In this document: piece by piece, positions 36,293-44,398 of the stretch
Position numbering within the stretch: the first letter of the stretch is position 1
Layout of the letters: every line of letters starts with the position of its first letter
Source of the DNA: Planctomycetota bacterium
GTDB lineage: Bacteria > Planctomycetota > UBA1135 > GCA-002686595
Direction of reading: 5' to 3'
Assembly: GCA_009691855.1 (NCBI GenBank)
Contig: SIAI01000001.1
Location: 1-64,000 of the forward strand
DNA: 64,000 nucleotides
The notes under the pieces: generated by a model
Database searches by the model: none
The model's input: only the letters and a program-made list of their open reading frames with translations
Told to the model about the DNA's origin: nothing
Program-made: the position numbers and the translations under genes

Positions 36293-37353
36293 GGCTCGAC
36301 GCGTTCGACTACGAGCTGCCGCCCGCGTGCATCGCCCAACAGCCGACCGCGGTGCGCGACGAGGCGCGGCTGTTCGTGCACGAGCGCACGCTCGACCGCA
36401 GCCAGCACCGCAGCGTGCGCGAGCTCGGCGCGTTCCTGCGCCGCGGCGACCTCCTGGTCGTGAACGACACGCGTGTCCTGCGCGCGCGCCTGTACGCGCG
36501 GCGCGCGAGTCAGGGGCGGGTCGAGCTCTTGCTGCTGGCACCGCTGGCCGGCGATCCGCTGACCTGGACGGCGTTGGTGCACCCCGCGCGGCGCCTGCGC
36601 GCGGGCGAGCGCCTCACGCTGGAGGGGGCGCCCTTCGCGGTGCACATGGTCGCGCGCGGCCAGGAGCCGGACGGGCGCGCGGCGATGGAGTGGAACGTGC
36701 AGCTCGAAGCGGCGCGCGGCGGGGCGCTCGATCCGCTGGAGGTGCTGGAGCGCGTCGGGCACGTACCGCTGCCGCCCTACGTCGCGCGCGCGGACGCCGA
36801 GGCGGACCGCGAGCGCTATCAGACCGTCTACGCGCTTGCGCCGGGCGCGGTGGCCGCGCCCACGGCCGGCTTGCACTTCACGCCCGCGCTGCTGGACGCG
36901 CTCGCCGCGCAGGGGGTGGAGCGCACGGCGGTGACGCTGCACGTCGGCCCGGGGACCTTTCAGCCGGTCAAAAGCGCGGACATCACCGCGCACCCGATGC
37001 ACTCCGAGCGCTACGTGTTGACACCCGAGACGGTCGAGGCCGTGCGCGCGGCGCGCGCGCGCGGTGGGCGCGTGGTGGCCGTGGGCACGACCGCCGTGCG
37101 CGTGCTGGAGAGCTGCGTCGACGCGCAGGGCGAGCTCGTGCCGGGCGCGGGCTCCACGCGCTTGTTCCTGTATCCGGGCGCGCGCTTCCAGGTGGTCGAC
37201 GCGCTGTTCACGAACTTCCACCTGCCGCGCTCGACCCTGCTGATGCTGGTGTGCGCCTTCGCCGGCCGCGAGCGCACGTTGCGCCTGTACCGCGAGGCGA
37301 TCGAGCTCGGCTACCGCTTCTACAGCTACGGCGACGCGCAGCTCTTCTTGTGA
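36289..37353 (+). CDS. queA: S-adenosylmethionine:tRNA ribosyltransferase-isomerase
   Basis: 354 residues from ATG 36289. Conserved blocks are FDYELPPACIAQQP, LLVVNDTRVLRARL, the GHVPLPPYV segment, YQTVYA, APTAGLHFT, VTLHVGPGTFQPV and the C-terminal TNFHLPRSTLLMLVCAFAG. The enzyme transfers and rearranges ribose from SAM onto preQ1-modified tRNA to give epoxyqueuosine. QueG, which does the next step, is encoded 3 kb away at 40385-41509 on the other strand. The gene is convergent with thiE, one base apart. Confidence 0.96.
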   Translation: MRLDAFDYELPPACIAQQPTAVRDEARLFVHERTLDRSQHRSVRELGAFLRRGDLLVVNDTRVLRARLYARRASQGRVELLLLAPLAGDPLTWTALVHPARRLRAGERLTLEGAPFAVHMVARGQEPDGRAAMEWNVQLEAARGGALDPLEVLERVGHVPLPPYVARADAEADRERYQTVYALAPGAVAAPTAGLHFTPALLDALAAQGVERTAVTLHVGPGTFQPVKSADITAHPMHSERYVLTPETVEAVRAARARGGRVVAVGTTAVRVLESCVDAQGELVPGAGSTRLFLYPGARFQVVDALFTNFHLPRSTLLMLVCAFAGRERTLRLYREAIELGYRFYSYGDAQLFL

Positions 37354-37354
37354 G

Positions 37355-38053
37355 CTACTCGGCCGCCAGCAGCGCGCGCAGCTCGCGCGCCGCGGCCAGC
37401 GGATCGTCCGCGCACAGGATCGCGCGGCTCAGCGCAGCGCGGCCGATCGGCGCCAGCTCGGCGGCGTTCGCGAGCTCGATGCCGCCGATCGGGAACAACG
37501 GCCGCAGCGTGGCGCGCGCCGCGATCCAAGCCGCCTCGCAGCCCAGTCCGCTGGTGTAGCCCTTGGTGGCGGAGGGGTGCACGGGACCGAAGCCGAGGTA
37601 ATCGACGGGCTCGTCCGCGGCGCGCACCACGTCCGCCGCCGAGTGCGTCGAGAGCCCGATCAGGGCCGCCTCGCCGAGCTCGGCGCGGGCCAGCGCGGGC
37701 GGGCAGTCGTCGGCTCCGAGGTGTACGCCATCGACGCCCTCCGCCGCCAGCGCCGCGGCCACGTCGACGCGATCGTTGACCAGCACCAGGGCCGGGCTCG
37801 CCTGCTCGCGCACCAGCGCCAGCACGCGCCGCGTCCACTCGGCCAGCTCGCGCGCCGGGCTGGTGCCGAGCGCGTGCGCCTTGATGCGCACCTGCACCAC
37901 GTCGAGCTCGGGCAGGACGCGCGCGAGCAACGCCAGGGGCTCGCTCTCCGTTGGACACAGCGCGGGCGTGAACAGCAGCATCAGCCGCGCGCGCTCGAGC
38001 CGTGCGCGGCGTTCGTCGGCGTCCGTCGTCACGCGCTCAGCAGCACGCGCCAT
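37355..38053 (-). CDS. thiE: thiamine phosphate synthase
   Basis: 232 residues. The TIM-barrel motifs of ThiE are clear: VQVRIKA, LVLVNDRVDVAAALAAEGVDGVHLG, IGLSTHS, YLGFGPVHPSATK and PLFPIGGI. It joins the pyrimidine and thiazole phosphates to form thiamine phosphate. The first of these reads QVRIKA where QLREK is common, a modest deviation. The start codon lies inside the 3' end of the arsM-like gene (17-bp overlap), so translation is probably coupled. Confidence 0.9.
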   Translation of the reverse strand: MARAAERVTTDADERRARLERARLMLLFTPALCPTESEPLALLARVLPELDVVQVRIKAHALGTSPARELAEWTRRVLALVREQASPALVLVNDRVDVAAALAAEGVDGVHLGADDCPPALARAELGEAALIGLSTHSAADVVRAADEPVDYLGFGPVHPSATKGYTSGLGCEAAWIAARATLRPLFPIGGIELANAAELAPIGRAALSRAILCADDPLAAARELRALLAAE

Positions 38054-39212
38054 CGCTGACGCAACCCTCTGTGCCCGGAGCGACGTCGGCGCGCAGCACG
38101 CCGTGCTTGGTTTCCTCCGCGGCGCGCGTGCGCGTGCCGTGGCACTCGAACGCGCGCGCGTCGGCTGGCGCGATCGGCACCAGCGGCTGCACGCCGATCA
38201 CGCTGGCGGCGTAGGGCTCGCGCGTGAGGAGCTCGAAGGTCTTGCGGCACACGGCGCTGCGCTCGCCGCGGCGCAGGACGTGGCCGTCGTCGTCCACGAC
38301 CTGCTTCCAGGGCCCCTTGTAGACGACCGCCTCGTTGTGCTCCCAGCAGGCGCCTTGCTTGCCTTTGTGGGCGACCACGGTCACGGCGCGGAACTCGATG
38401 CCATCGACCACGGCCCAGGGCTCGGTCTGGTAGGCGGAGATCTCGATCCCATGCAGGCCGGCATCGGCGAAGGCCTGCAGGAAGAGGTCTTCGCGCATCG
38501 CGCCGGAGATGCAGCCGGACCACAGCGCTGGATCGCGCCGCAGGTGCTCGGGCACCTCCTCGTCGGAGACGATGTCCGAGATCGCGCAGCGCCCGCCGCG
38601 CCGCAGCACGCGCTCGATCTCCTGGAACAGCTGCTGCTTCGCGCCGCTCTCGACCAGGTTGAGCACGCAGTTCGAGAGCACCAGATCGACCGAGCTGTCC
38701 GCCACCAGCGGCGCCTCCTGGCGCAGACGCTCTTGCTCGGTGCGCAGGCGATCCATGTCCGCCAGCGAGTGCACGGGATGCTGCTCGAGCCAGAGCGCGA
38801 GCGCGTCGCGGTCGAGGCGCAGGTCCTGGATCAGTCCGTGGCGGAACTCGACGTTGTGCCAGCCGATGCGCGTGCCGACCTCGCCCGCGTACTTGCGCGC
38901 CAGAGAAAGCATCTCCGGCGTCGCGTCCACGCCGATCACGCGGCCCTCGCGCCCGACGAGCTGGCTGGCGAGGTAGCAGATCTTGCCCGCGCCCGAGCCG
39001 AGGTCGAGCACCACGTCGCCCTTGCGCACGAAGCGCGAGGGATCCCCGCAGCCGTAGTCGCGTTCCAGGATCTCGCGCGGCAGGACCTTCAGCAGCGAGG
39101 TGTCGTAGTCGACCGGGCAGCACAGCTCGCTGACGCGCTCGCGCGCGCCCTGGCGATAGCGCGCCTGCACGGCGCCGAGGACGTCCAGCGGGGCGGAGGT
39201 GGCTTCGGACAT
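38037..39212 (-). CDS. arsM: ArsM-like arsenite S-adenosylmethionine methyltransferase
   Basis: 391 residues from ATG 39212; the longer frame upstream crosses a terminator and lacks a ribosome site. The SAM motif is DLGSGAGK (70-77). Cysteines at 31-32 (ELCCPVDYDTSLL), 55 (YGCGDPSRF) and in the SGCISGAM segment are placed as in arsenite methyltransferases, and the protein ends in a CC pair that could bind arsenic. The extended C-terminal half resembles the forms linked to arsenosugar synthesis. The product would be methylated arsenicals. An intrinsic terminator sits just upstream of the start. Confidence 0.75.
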   Translation of the reverse strand: MSEATSAPLDVLGAVQARYRQGARERVSELCCPVDYDTSLLKVLPREILERDYGCGDPSRFVRKGDVVLDLGSGAGKICYLASQLVGREGRVIGVDATPEMLSLARKYAGEVGTRIGWHNVEFRHGLIQDLRLDRDALALWLEQHPVHSLADMDRLRTEQERLRQEAPLVADSSVDLVLSNCVLNLVESGAKQQLFQEIERVLRRGGRCAISDIVSDEEVPEHLRRDPALWSGCISGAMREDLFLQAFADAGLHGIEISAYQTEPWAVVDGIEFRAVTVVAHKGKQGACWEHNEAVVYKGPWKQVVDDDGHVLRRGERSAVCRKTFELLTREPYAASVIGVQPLVPIAPADARAFECHGTRTRAAEETKHGVLRADVAPGTEGCVSDGACC

Positions 39213-39226
39213 GGGGAACCTGCGCT

Positions 39227-39265
39227 GAAAAAACAACACCGGGGCCCGCATCGGCGGACCCCGGT
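39227..39265 (-). terminator. intrinsic terminator or attenuator before arsM
   Basis: On the minus strand a 12-bp stem with one mismatch and a 4-nt loop (39238-39265) is followed by GTTGTTTTTTC. The T-run ends 14 nt before the arsM start codon, too close for a promoter to fit after it. A small palindrome CCGGTCGACCGG (39261-39272) overlaps the upstream arm and would compete with it. It may end the zinc-ribbon transcript or gate arsM. Confidence 0.7.
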
Positions 39266-39303
39266 CGACCGGATTCGACAAGAATCCAATCCAGAGGAAA
39301 CGG

Positions 39304-39324
39304 CCCGCGTCGTGCCAACGCGGG
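39304..39324 (-). terminator. terminator-like hairpin after zinc-ribbon gene
   Basis: CCCGCGT and ACGCGGG form a 7-bp stem with a 7-nt loop, followed on the minus strand by GCCGTTTCCTC. It lies 19 bp beyond the stop of the small zinc-ribbon gene. It is weaker than the hairpin at 39238-39265. Confidence 0.45.
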
Positions 39325-39342
39325 TGTGCGAATCTTAGCGGC

Positions 39343-39558
39343 TCAGGCCGACTCCTTGCGCTCTTTGGTAGGCCGGCCACCCTTCGGGCGGCGCTCCTTC
39401 AGGGCCTCGTTGAAGGCGTTCCAGTCCGTCTCCGAGAAGAGCCGCACCGCGCGACCGCACTGCACGCAGTAGGAGTGGTCCGTGGACTGCAGGTACGAGA
39501 CGTACGCCTGGCAGTGTTCACAGAACTTGCGGTCGTTGTAGAAGTCGCTGGGAATCAT
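39343..39558 (-). CDS. small zinc-ribbon protein
   Basis: 71 residues. CEHC near residue 13 and CVQC near residue 31 form a four-cysteine zinc ribbon, followed by a basic tail (KERRPKGGRPTKERKES) that could bind nucleic acid. A GGAGAG site precedes the ATG. The function is unknown; the charge pattern suggests a nucleic-acid-associated protein. The upstream region is unusually AT-rich. Confidence 0.7.
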   Translation of the reverse strand: MIPSDFYNDRKFCEHCQAYVSYLQSTDHSYCVQCGRAVRLFSETDWNAFNEALKERRPKGGRPTKERKESA

Positions 39559-39624
39559 TGGCTCTCCTCGGTGGTGACGCCCTCCTTGAGCAAAGGGGTG
39601 CGCAGGGAGCCGGGAGAAGCAAGG

Positions 39625-39680
39625 ATCAGATTCTCTAAGTGATTTAGCAGTAGTAGTTTATAGATCGAAACGAGTGTCTT
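39625..39680 (-). promoter_or_regulatory. AT-rich promoter region of the zinc-ribbon gene
   Basis: About 55 bp are strikingly AT-rich for this genome and contain, on the minus strand, TATAAAC and TAAATC, with TTTCGA 18 bp before the latter. The position, 65-120 bp upstream of the start, suits a promoter or UP-type element. The exact boxes are uncertain. Confidence 0.4.
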
Positions 39681-39691
39681 ACGAGGGCCTT

Positions 39692-40214
39692 CTAGAGGCT
39701 GTCAGGGTGTCGAGGAATCTCGACGCATCGCGAGGCGGCCGCCCGGCTCGGGGCCATCCCCGGGCCGTTTGGAGGGAACTGAGGCCTGAAACAGGGCCTC
39801 GCGTTGGGTGTGGCGATTCCTCGACAGGCTGTCGTGCGCGCGCGACGGTGCTCAGCGCGGGCGCAGCCCGCAACCCAACGCGGAGGTGCTGCACCCTCGA
39901 ACCCCCTGGGCGCGAGTCCCTCGCGCCCCAAAGGCCTCGAAGTTCGCCGTGGTTGGATTGTTGCTCACACTCTGAGCCGCCTACCCGCCGCAGGCGGGCC
40001 TGGCGAGGAAAGAACAAGCACCGGCTCGTCAGGCCCGAGTCGGGCGAGCCTTTCTGAACCGCTTGTTCTTTGGAAGCTCTTGTTGGCGGGGGAAGCAAAC
40101 CCTCCCCCGCGACTCCCCCTCCATGCCAGACGTGCACGCGGCCTCCCCCTCCTCGCCGCCGGCGCCGGAGCTACTACTCCCGAGAATCCGCGCGCGACGC
40201 GCGGATTCTCGAAC
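39692..40214. repeat. hairpin-rich non-coding block
   Basis: No gene is visible, but five inverted repeats follow each other. They are GTCAGGGTGTCGAGGAATC-type arms (39701-39719 with 39815-39833, preceded by CTAG at 39692), GGGCGCGAG/CTCGCGCCC (39908-39928), AAAGAACAAGC/GCTTGTTCTTT (40009-40071) with nested stems, GCGGGGG/CCCCCGC (40086-40110), and a perfect 14-bp hairpin with a 3-nt loop (40181-40211). The block ends at repeat A2. It could be decayed mobile DNA or a structured RNA. Confidence 0.6.
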
Positions 40215-40380
40215 CTAGTGGTGTGATTCACGCAGAGGGGCCTTTATCCCGAGGTCGCCTGCGTTCGCCGCAAGGCGCGCCGCCGACGCGACTTCGGTGC
40301 AAGTCTCGGAGAAGGCGCAACGCCGCGGCGGACGCAGGCGGCCCGGGATAAAGGCCTCTGTGCGTGAATCACACCACTAG
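40215..40380 (+). repeat. palindromic repeat family A, copy A2 (166 bp)
   Basis: The best-preserved copy, with CTAG at both ends (40215-40218 and 40377-40380). The outer 37 bp of the arms pair with two mismatches, and the inversion continues inward to almost 60 bp. It lies directly after the hairpin at 40181-40211 and 4 bp from the queG stop codon. Confidence 0.92.
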
Positions 40381-40384
40381 TAGC

Positions 40385-41509
40385 TCAGAGCACTTCGGCG
40401 CGGGTCCGCGCCATCCCGGCCTTGGCGCCGGGGTCCGACTCCGCCTCCAGGGCGCGCTGCAGGGCACCGTCGACCCCCAGCTCCCCGCGATGGCCGCGGG
40501 CCAGGCCCCAGAAGGTCGCCTCGCGCACGAGCGGCGACGGATCGTCGAGCGCCTCCTCCAGCGCGGCGCGACCGGAATCGCTGGGCAGATTTCCCAAGGC
40601 CAGGGCCGCGTTGCGCGCCAGGCCATCGCGCCCGGTGCGCTGCAGAGGCGAACCGGCGAAGCGCTCGGCGAACGCTTCCGTGCTCAAACCCAGCCAGGAG
40701 CTCAGGCTGCCCTCTTCGATGGCGGGCAGAAGCCCGAAGCGCGCGCTCGCGTCCGGAGCGTCCTTGCCCCAGGGGCAGACCTCCGAACACACGTCGCACC
40801 CGAACACCCACCCTCCGATGGCCGCGCGCAGCTCATGCGGCACCTGCCCGCGGTTCTCGATCGTCTGGTAGGAGAGGCACAGGCGCGCATCGACCACGCC
40901 GGGCTCGAGGATGGCTCCGGTCGGGCAAGCCGTGAGGCACGCCGTGCAGGTGCCGCACGACCCGACCGGTGGCGTCGACGTGGGCTCGAGCTCGACGTCC
41001 AGCAGCAGCTCGCCGAGGAAGAACCACGGGCCGAAGCGCGGGTTGAGCAGGTTGGCCGCCTTCGACTCGAAGCCCAGACCGGCCTCGGCCGCATGCGAAC
41101 GCTCCAGCAGCGGACCCGCGTCCACCACCTTCTTCCACTCGCCCAGGAGGCCGCGGCCGCGCAGCGCGCTTGCCATGCGGCGCAGTTTTCGGCCCATGAC
41201 GTTGTGGTAGTCCCGCCCGGCGGCGTAGCGCGCCACCCGACCTCCGTCACCAAGTTCCACGGGGCTGCGAGCGTGCCCCAGCCCGACCGCGAGCAGGCTG
41301 CGCCCCCCGATCAGCGACAGGCGCGGATCGAGGATCCGCTCGGCCTGCTCTTCCAGCCAGCGCATGTCGGCGTGGTGGCCCGCGGCCAGCCAGTTCTGAA
41401 AGCGCCGCCCTGCCATTGGAGCCCGCAGGGGGGCGATTCCGGCCAGATCGAAGCCCAGTTCGAGCGCGAGGTCCAGGACTTCGCGCGCCCTCGCGGAGTG
41501 ACTCACCAC
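40385..41509 (-). CDS. queG: epoxyqueuosine reductase
   Basis: 374 residues from GTG 41509. An ATG nearby is out of frame, and the in-frame extension to 41617 has no family similarity. The cobalamin-binding N-terminal half is followed by two [4Fe-4S] motifs, CGTCTACLTACP and CDVCSEVCPWG, and a C-terminal HEAT-like repeat region. It reduces epoxyqueuosine in tRNA to queuosine, using the product of QueA (36289-37353). Confidence 0.93.
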   Translation of the reverse strand: MVSHSARAREVLDLALELGFDLAGIAPLRAPMAGRRFQNWLAAGHHADMRWLEEQAERILDPRLSLIGGRSLLAVGLGHARSPVELGDGGRVARYAAGRDYHNVMGRKLRRMASALRGRGLLGEWKKVVDAGPLLERSHAAEAGLGFESKAANLLNPRFGPWFFLGELLLDVELEPTSTPPVGSCGTCTACLTACPTGAILEPGVVDARLCLSYQTIENRGQVPHELRAAIGGWVFGCDVCSEVCPWGKDAPDASARFGLLPAIEEGSLSSWLGLSTEAFAERFAGSPLQRTGRDGLARNAALALGNLPSDSGRAALEEALDDPSPLVREATFWGLARGHRGELGVDGALQRALEAESDPGAKAGMARTRAEVL

Positions 41510-41684
41510 CCCATGGTAGCGCTCTAAGCTCCTGCCCCTGCGCGGCTTCGAAGAGCGCGGACCGAAACCATCGCTTTCATTTCTCGAGCCTTCGGTAACC
41601 CCCCTAGGTGTGCCCACTACGCTACTCTTGCGCTAGAAGAGTTCTCCGCGGCCCCCTCAACCCCATCCCCCGCGGGATCACCCC

Positions 41685-41726
41685 ATGACCTCTCCGGACC
41701 GAACCTCACAGGAGGCCTGCGCGTGA
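41685..41726 (+). CDS. 13-codon upstream ORF before the sigma factor gene
   Basis: ATG at 41685 opens a 13-codon frame (MTSPDRTSQEACA) whose TGA overlaps the GTG start of the sigma gene as GTGA. The Shine-Dalgarno of the sigma gene (CAGGAGG) is inside it. It could couple translation, but its own ribosome site is weak and it may be chance. Confidence 0.3.
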   Translation: MTSPDRTSQEACA

Positions 41727-42622
41727 CGCAGGTTTTCGGGTCACCTGGGCCGCTCGACTGGACGGCCGCCGAAGGGCGACTCGAGAGGATCCGACCCAAG
41801 CTCGAAGAGATCCGGCGCGAGGCGGGTGCTTTCGACGCGCAGTCGATCCTGTCCGTCCTGGACGACGCCGGCCGTGAGGTGGATGCGCGGCGGGATCTGA
41901 TCTCCACGCGCCTGATGGAGGTCTTCCGCCTGCACCAGAGTCGCGCGGCCTTCTCCTGCCTCTACGAGCTCAACGCCGCGCACCTCTACCAGCAGGTCGC
42001 CGCGCGTCTGCGCCGCTATCGCTGCCGAGCGGATGCGCTCGACGTGCTGCAGGAAGTGTTCTTCAACATCTACCGCTATCCGCACCGCTTCAACTGCGAG
42101 CGCGACGATGCGTTCCGCGTGTGGACGGCGACGATCGTGCGCAACACGGTGCTGAAGTACCTGCGCTCGCTCTCGCGCAGCGGGCGCGGCGAGGTCGCGC
42201 TGGACGAGCTGTCGGAGCCGAAGGACGCGGGTGCAGCCGAGCCTATCCGCGGCGTGATCGACGACGAGAGCGCGCTCGAGTGCACGCGCGTGTACCTCAA
42301 CTACCTGTACCTCTACCTGCGCTTCTACCGCATGCTCTCGGAGCGCGAGCAGCGCGCGATCCAGATGGTCGAGGTGGAGGGCCTGAGTTACCGCACGGCC
42401 GCTCAAGCACTAGGGATCAAGCTGGAGAACCTGAAGATGGTGATCTTCCGCGCGCGGCGGAAGATCCACCGTTCGATGCGCAGGGTTTTCGAGGGCTTGC
42501 CGCCCGACCTCCGGCCGGCACGCGAACCCTCCGTGCGCCGGCAGGCCGGCGTGAGCTCAGACGATGACGACGATGACGAGATGAACGAGGCGTGGGTCGA
42601 GAGCAAGGAACAGCTGCAATGA
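41723..42622 (+). CDS. ECF-type RNA polymerase sigma factor
   Basis: 299 residues from GTG 41723, preceded by AGGAGG. An unusual 70-residue N-terminal extension precedes region 2 (about 72-150, with ALDVLQEVFFNIYRYPHRF and the VWTATIVRNTVLKYLR helix). Region 4 (203-252) contains LSEREQRAIQMV and GLSYRTAAQALGIKLENLK. The C-terminal tail has a run of seven aspartates broken by one glutamate. The downstream gene, overlapping by ATGA, encodes a zinc-finger protein that is probably its anti-sigma. Confidence 0.88.
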   Translation: MTQVFGSPGPLDWTAAEGRLERIRPKLEEIRREAGAFDAQSILSVLDDAGREVDARRDLISTRLMEVFRLHQSRAAFSCLYELNAAHLYQQVAARLRRYRCRADALDVLQEVFFNIYRYPHRFNCERDDAFRVWTATIVRNTVLKYLRSLSRSGRGEVALDELSEPKDAGAAEPIRGVIDDESALECTRVYLNYLYLYLRFYRMLSEREQRAIQMVEVEGLSYRTAAQALGIKLENLKMVIFRARRKIHRSMRRVFEGLPPDLRPAREPSVRRQAGVSSDDDDDDEMNEAWVESKEQLQ

Positions 42623-43680
42623 ATCCGCAAGGCACGGAATGGTGGGTGGACGACCTGGAGGACGTGTGCGTCCAGTTCCAGCTCGATCTGTCCTGTCTGG
42701 TCGATGGTGAGCTCGACGAGGTCGCGGGCGCGAGCGCCATCGCGCACCTCGAGGACTGCGCCACCTGTCAGATGTTCTTCGACGACGCCCGAGCACAGGT
42801 GCGCGCGCACCGCGAGCTGGCCGATCCGGAAGGATTGCTGGCGCGCTGCTCCGCACTGCTGGGCGCGCGCGGCGCGGCCGATCTCGAATCCGTCGGCCTG
42901 GTGCAGCGCCTGGCGACGGTCTTCTACCAGCTCGGCAAGGCCTACGTGCTCGCCGGCGTCGATCCGGGCTTCAAGACGCGCGTGTTCGAGAAGGCCGCCC
43001 AGGTGGCGAGCCTGCAGACGCGCGGGCGCGGTTTCGTGGACGGTGTGCTGGCGAGCGGGCGCGGACAACTCGGCGGCATCGACTGGAGCGAGGCGCGCCA
43101 CATGCTCAACGGGCGCCTCGAGCGCATCGCCGATCCGCTCGAGAAGGGCCGGCGGCTGCTGGAGGAGGCGCTCGCCTCCGACTCGGCCCACGAAGAAGCG
43201 CGCCTGTATCTCGCCTGGCTCGACGCCCACGAGGGCAAACGCATCCGCGCTGCGGCCACGCTGCGGCAGATCTTCCGCACCTCGAGTTCGGACGAGAACC
43301 GCGCTCACGCCGTGGTGCAACTCGGCAAGCTCCTGGGCGAGGAGGGCGAGCACAAGAAGGCCGTGGCCTGCAACCGCTGGGTAGTGGCTTCGGGGCTCGC
43401 CGACCAGGATCCGCGCTTCTTCTTCGCGCGCTTCAACATGGGCATCCACTACGCGGCCCTGCAGCAGCGCGAGCGCGCGCTGGCCGCCTTCCGCGAACTG
43501 CTCGACCGACACCCAGAGCGTGCCTCCGAGACGGCCGAGTTTTTCCTGCGCTCGGCCAAGACTCGCGCGCTGATCGAGCGCCAGCCGGGATTCGCCGAGG
43601 CGCTGCTCGTCACCTGTCCAGAACTCTTCGTGCCTCCGTCCGATGGTGCGGCGGAAGGCCGGGAGGCGAACTCGCGATGA
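42619..43680 (+). CDS. zinc-binding anti-sigma-like protein with TPR-type repeats
   Basis: 353 residues. The N terminus carries C17-x25-H43-x3-C47-x2-C50, the ZAS pattern of zinc-binding anti-sigma factors. From about residue 180 the chain is made of helical repeats resembling TPRs (for example RAHAVVQLGKLLGEEGEHKK). No transmembrane helix is seen, so it would be a soluble anti-sigma. It overlaps the sigma gene (ATGA) and the next gene in the same way. Fusion of a ZAS domain to a long repeat region is unusual. Confidence 0.78.
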   Translation: MNPQGTEWWVDDLEDVCVQFQLDLSCLVDGELDEVAGASAIAHLEDCATCQMFFDDARAQVRAHRELADPEGLLARCSALLGARGAADLESVGLVQRLATVFYQLGKAYVLAGVDPGFKTRVFEKAAQVASLQTRGRGFVDGVLASGRGQLGGIDWSEARHMLNGRLERIADPLEKGRRLLEEALASDSAHEEARLYLAWLDAHEGKRIRAAATLRQIFRTSSSDENRAHAVVQLGKLLGEEGEHKKAVACNRWVVASGLADQDPRFFFARFNMGIHYAALQQRERALAAFRELLDRHPERASETAEFFLRSAKTRALIERQPGFAEALLVTCPELFVPPSDGAAEGREANSR

Positions 43681-44300
43681 TCTCCAGCTTGCACTTCTTC
43701 CGTGTCGAGCCTCACCTGTCCGCGCGCCGGACGCTGGTGGGCCTGTTCCTGTTCCTGTTCTCGACCCTTGCCTTCGCCAGCGGGGGCGGGGGCGGAGGTT
43801 CTTCGGGCTCCGGTAGGGATCCGGATCAAACCAACTCGTCGACCCCCGGGGACGACGTCACCAGTCTGCCTGTCGTTCAGGATGCCGCGGGCCTGACTCT
43901 GGTAGGGACGCTGCGCGAGCTGCGGGCGCTGCAGCTGTCGCTCACCGGCCGCGGCCAGCTCCAGGTCGTGCGCCAGGGCCGTGGGGTCGTGGCGGTGACG
44001 TTCGTCGGCGATTACCGCCTAGAGCTCGATCGCGGTCTGCTGGCGCGCACGAACGTCCAGTTCCTGTTCCGCGGCAGCGGCCCGTTCCAGGGCGGAGTGG
44101 CCCAGCTCACGATCGGTTCCTCGGCTCCGGTTGCGCTGTCTCCGGACCGCGTTCCGCTGCCCTTCGGTCGCCTGGCGGCCTCGCTGCGTGCGATCGGGAG
44201 CCTGGTGACGCTCGACGCCTGGGGCCTGCGCGGCCAGCGCGCGCACCTCGAGGCCGTGTACCTGACCGACCGGGTCGTGATCGCGCAGCGCTTGAACTGA
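43677..44300 (+). CDS. secreted glycine-rich hypothetical protein
   Basis: 207 residues. A signal peptide (hydrophobic 19-35, cut near AFAS) is followed by a glycine/serine linker and a beta-rich domain with alternating hydrophobic residues. I recognise no family. It is the third gene of the sigma/anti-sigma operon (ATGA overlap) and is followed by a terminator, so it is probably co-regulated and may be an envelope target or sensor of that system. Confidence 0.6.
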   Translation: MISSLHFFRVEPHLSARRTLVGLFLFLFSTLAFASGGGGGGSSGSGRDPDQTNSSTPGDDVTSLPVVQDAAGLTLVGTLRELRALQLSLTGRGQLQVVRQGRGVVAVTFVGDYRLELDRGLLARTNVQFLFRGSGPFQGGVAQLTIGSSAPVALSPDRVPLPFGRLAASLRAIGSLVTLDAWGLRGQRAHLEAVYLTDRVVIAQRLN

Positions 44301-44318
44301 GTTCGGCGCAGGATCTCC

Positions 44319-44356
44319 GGAGCCCCGTCCCTCGCGCCTGCGAGCGACGGGGCTCC
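44319..44356 (+). terminator. intrinsic terminator of the sigma operon
   Basis: A 17-bp stem with one C-C mismatch, GGAGCCCCGTC...GACGGGGCTCC outside and CTCGC/GCGAG inside, has a 4-nt loop and is followed by TGTGTTTCGG. It lies 18 bp after the stop. Confidence 0.75.
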
Positions 44357-44398
44357 TGTGTTTCGGTCGAGCGCGTCAGTCACTAGGCTCGGCGCGCC

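Noticed and set aside
39210-39342. TPP riboswitch before arsM-thiE
   Set aside because: No CTGAGA or ACCTGATCTGGATAATACCAGCG-like segments, and thiE is the second gene.
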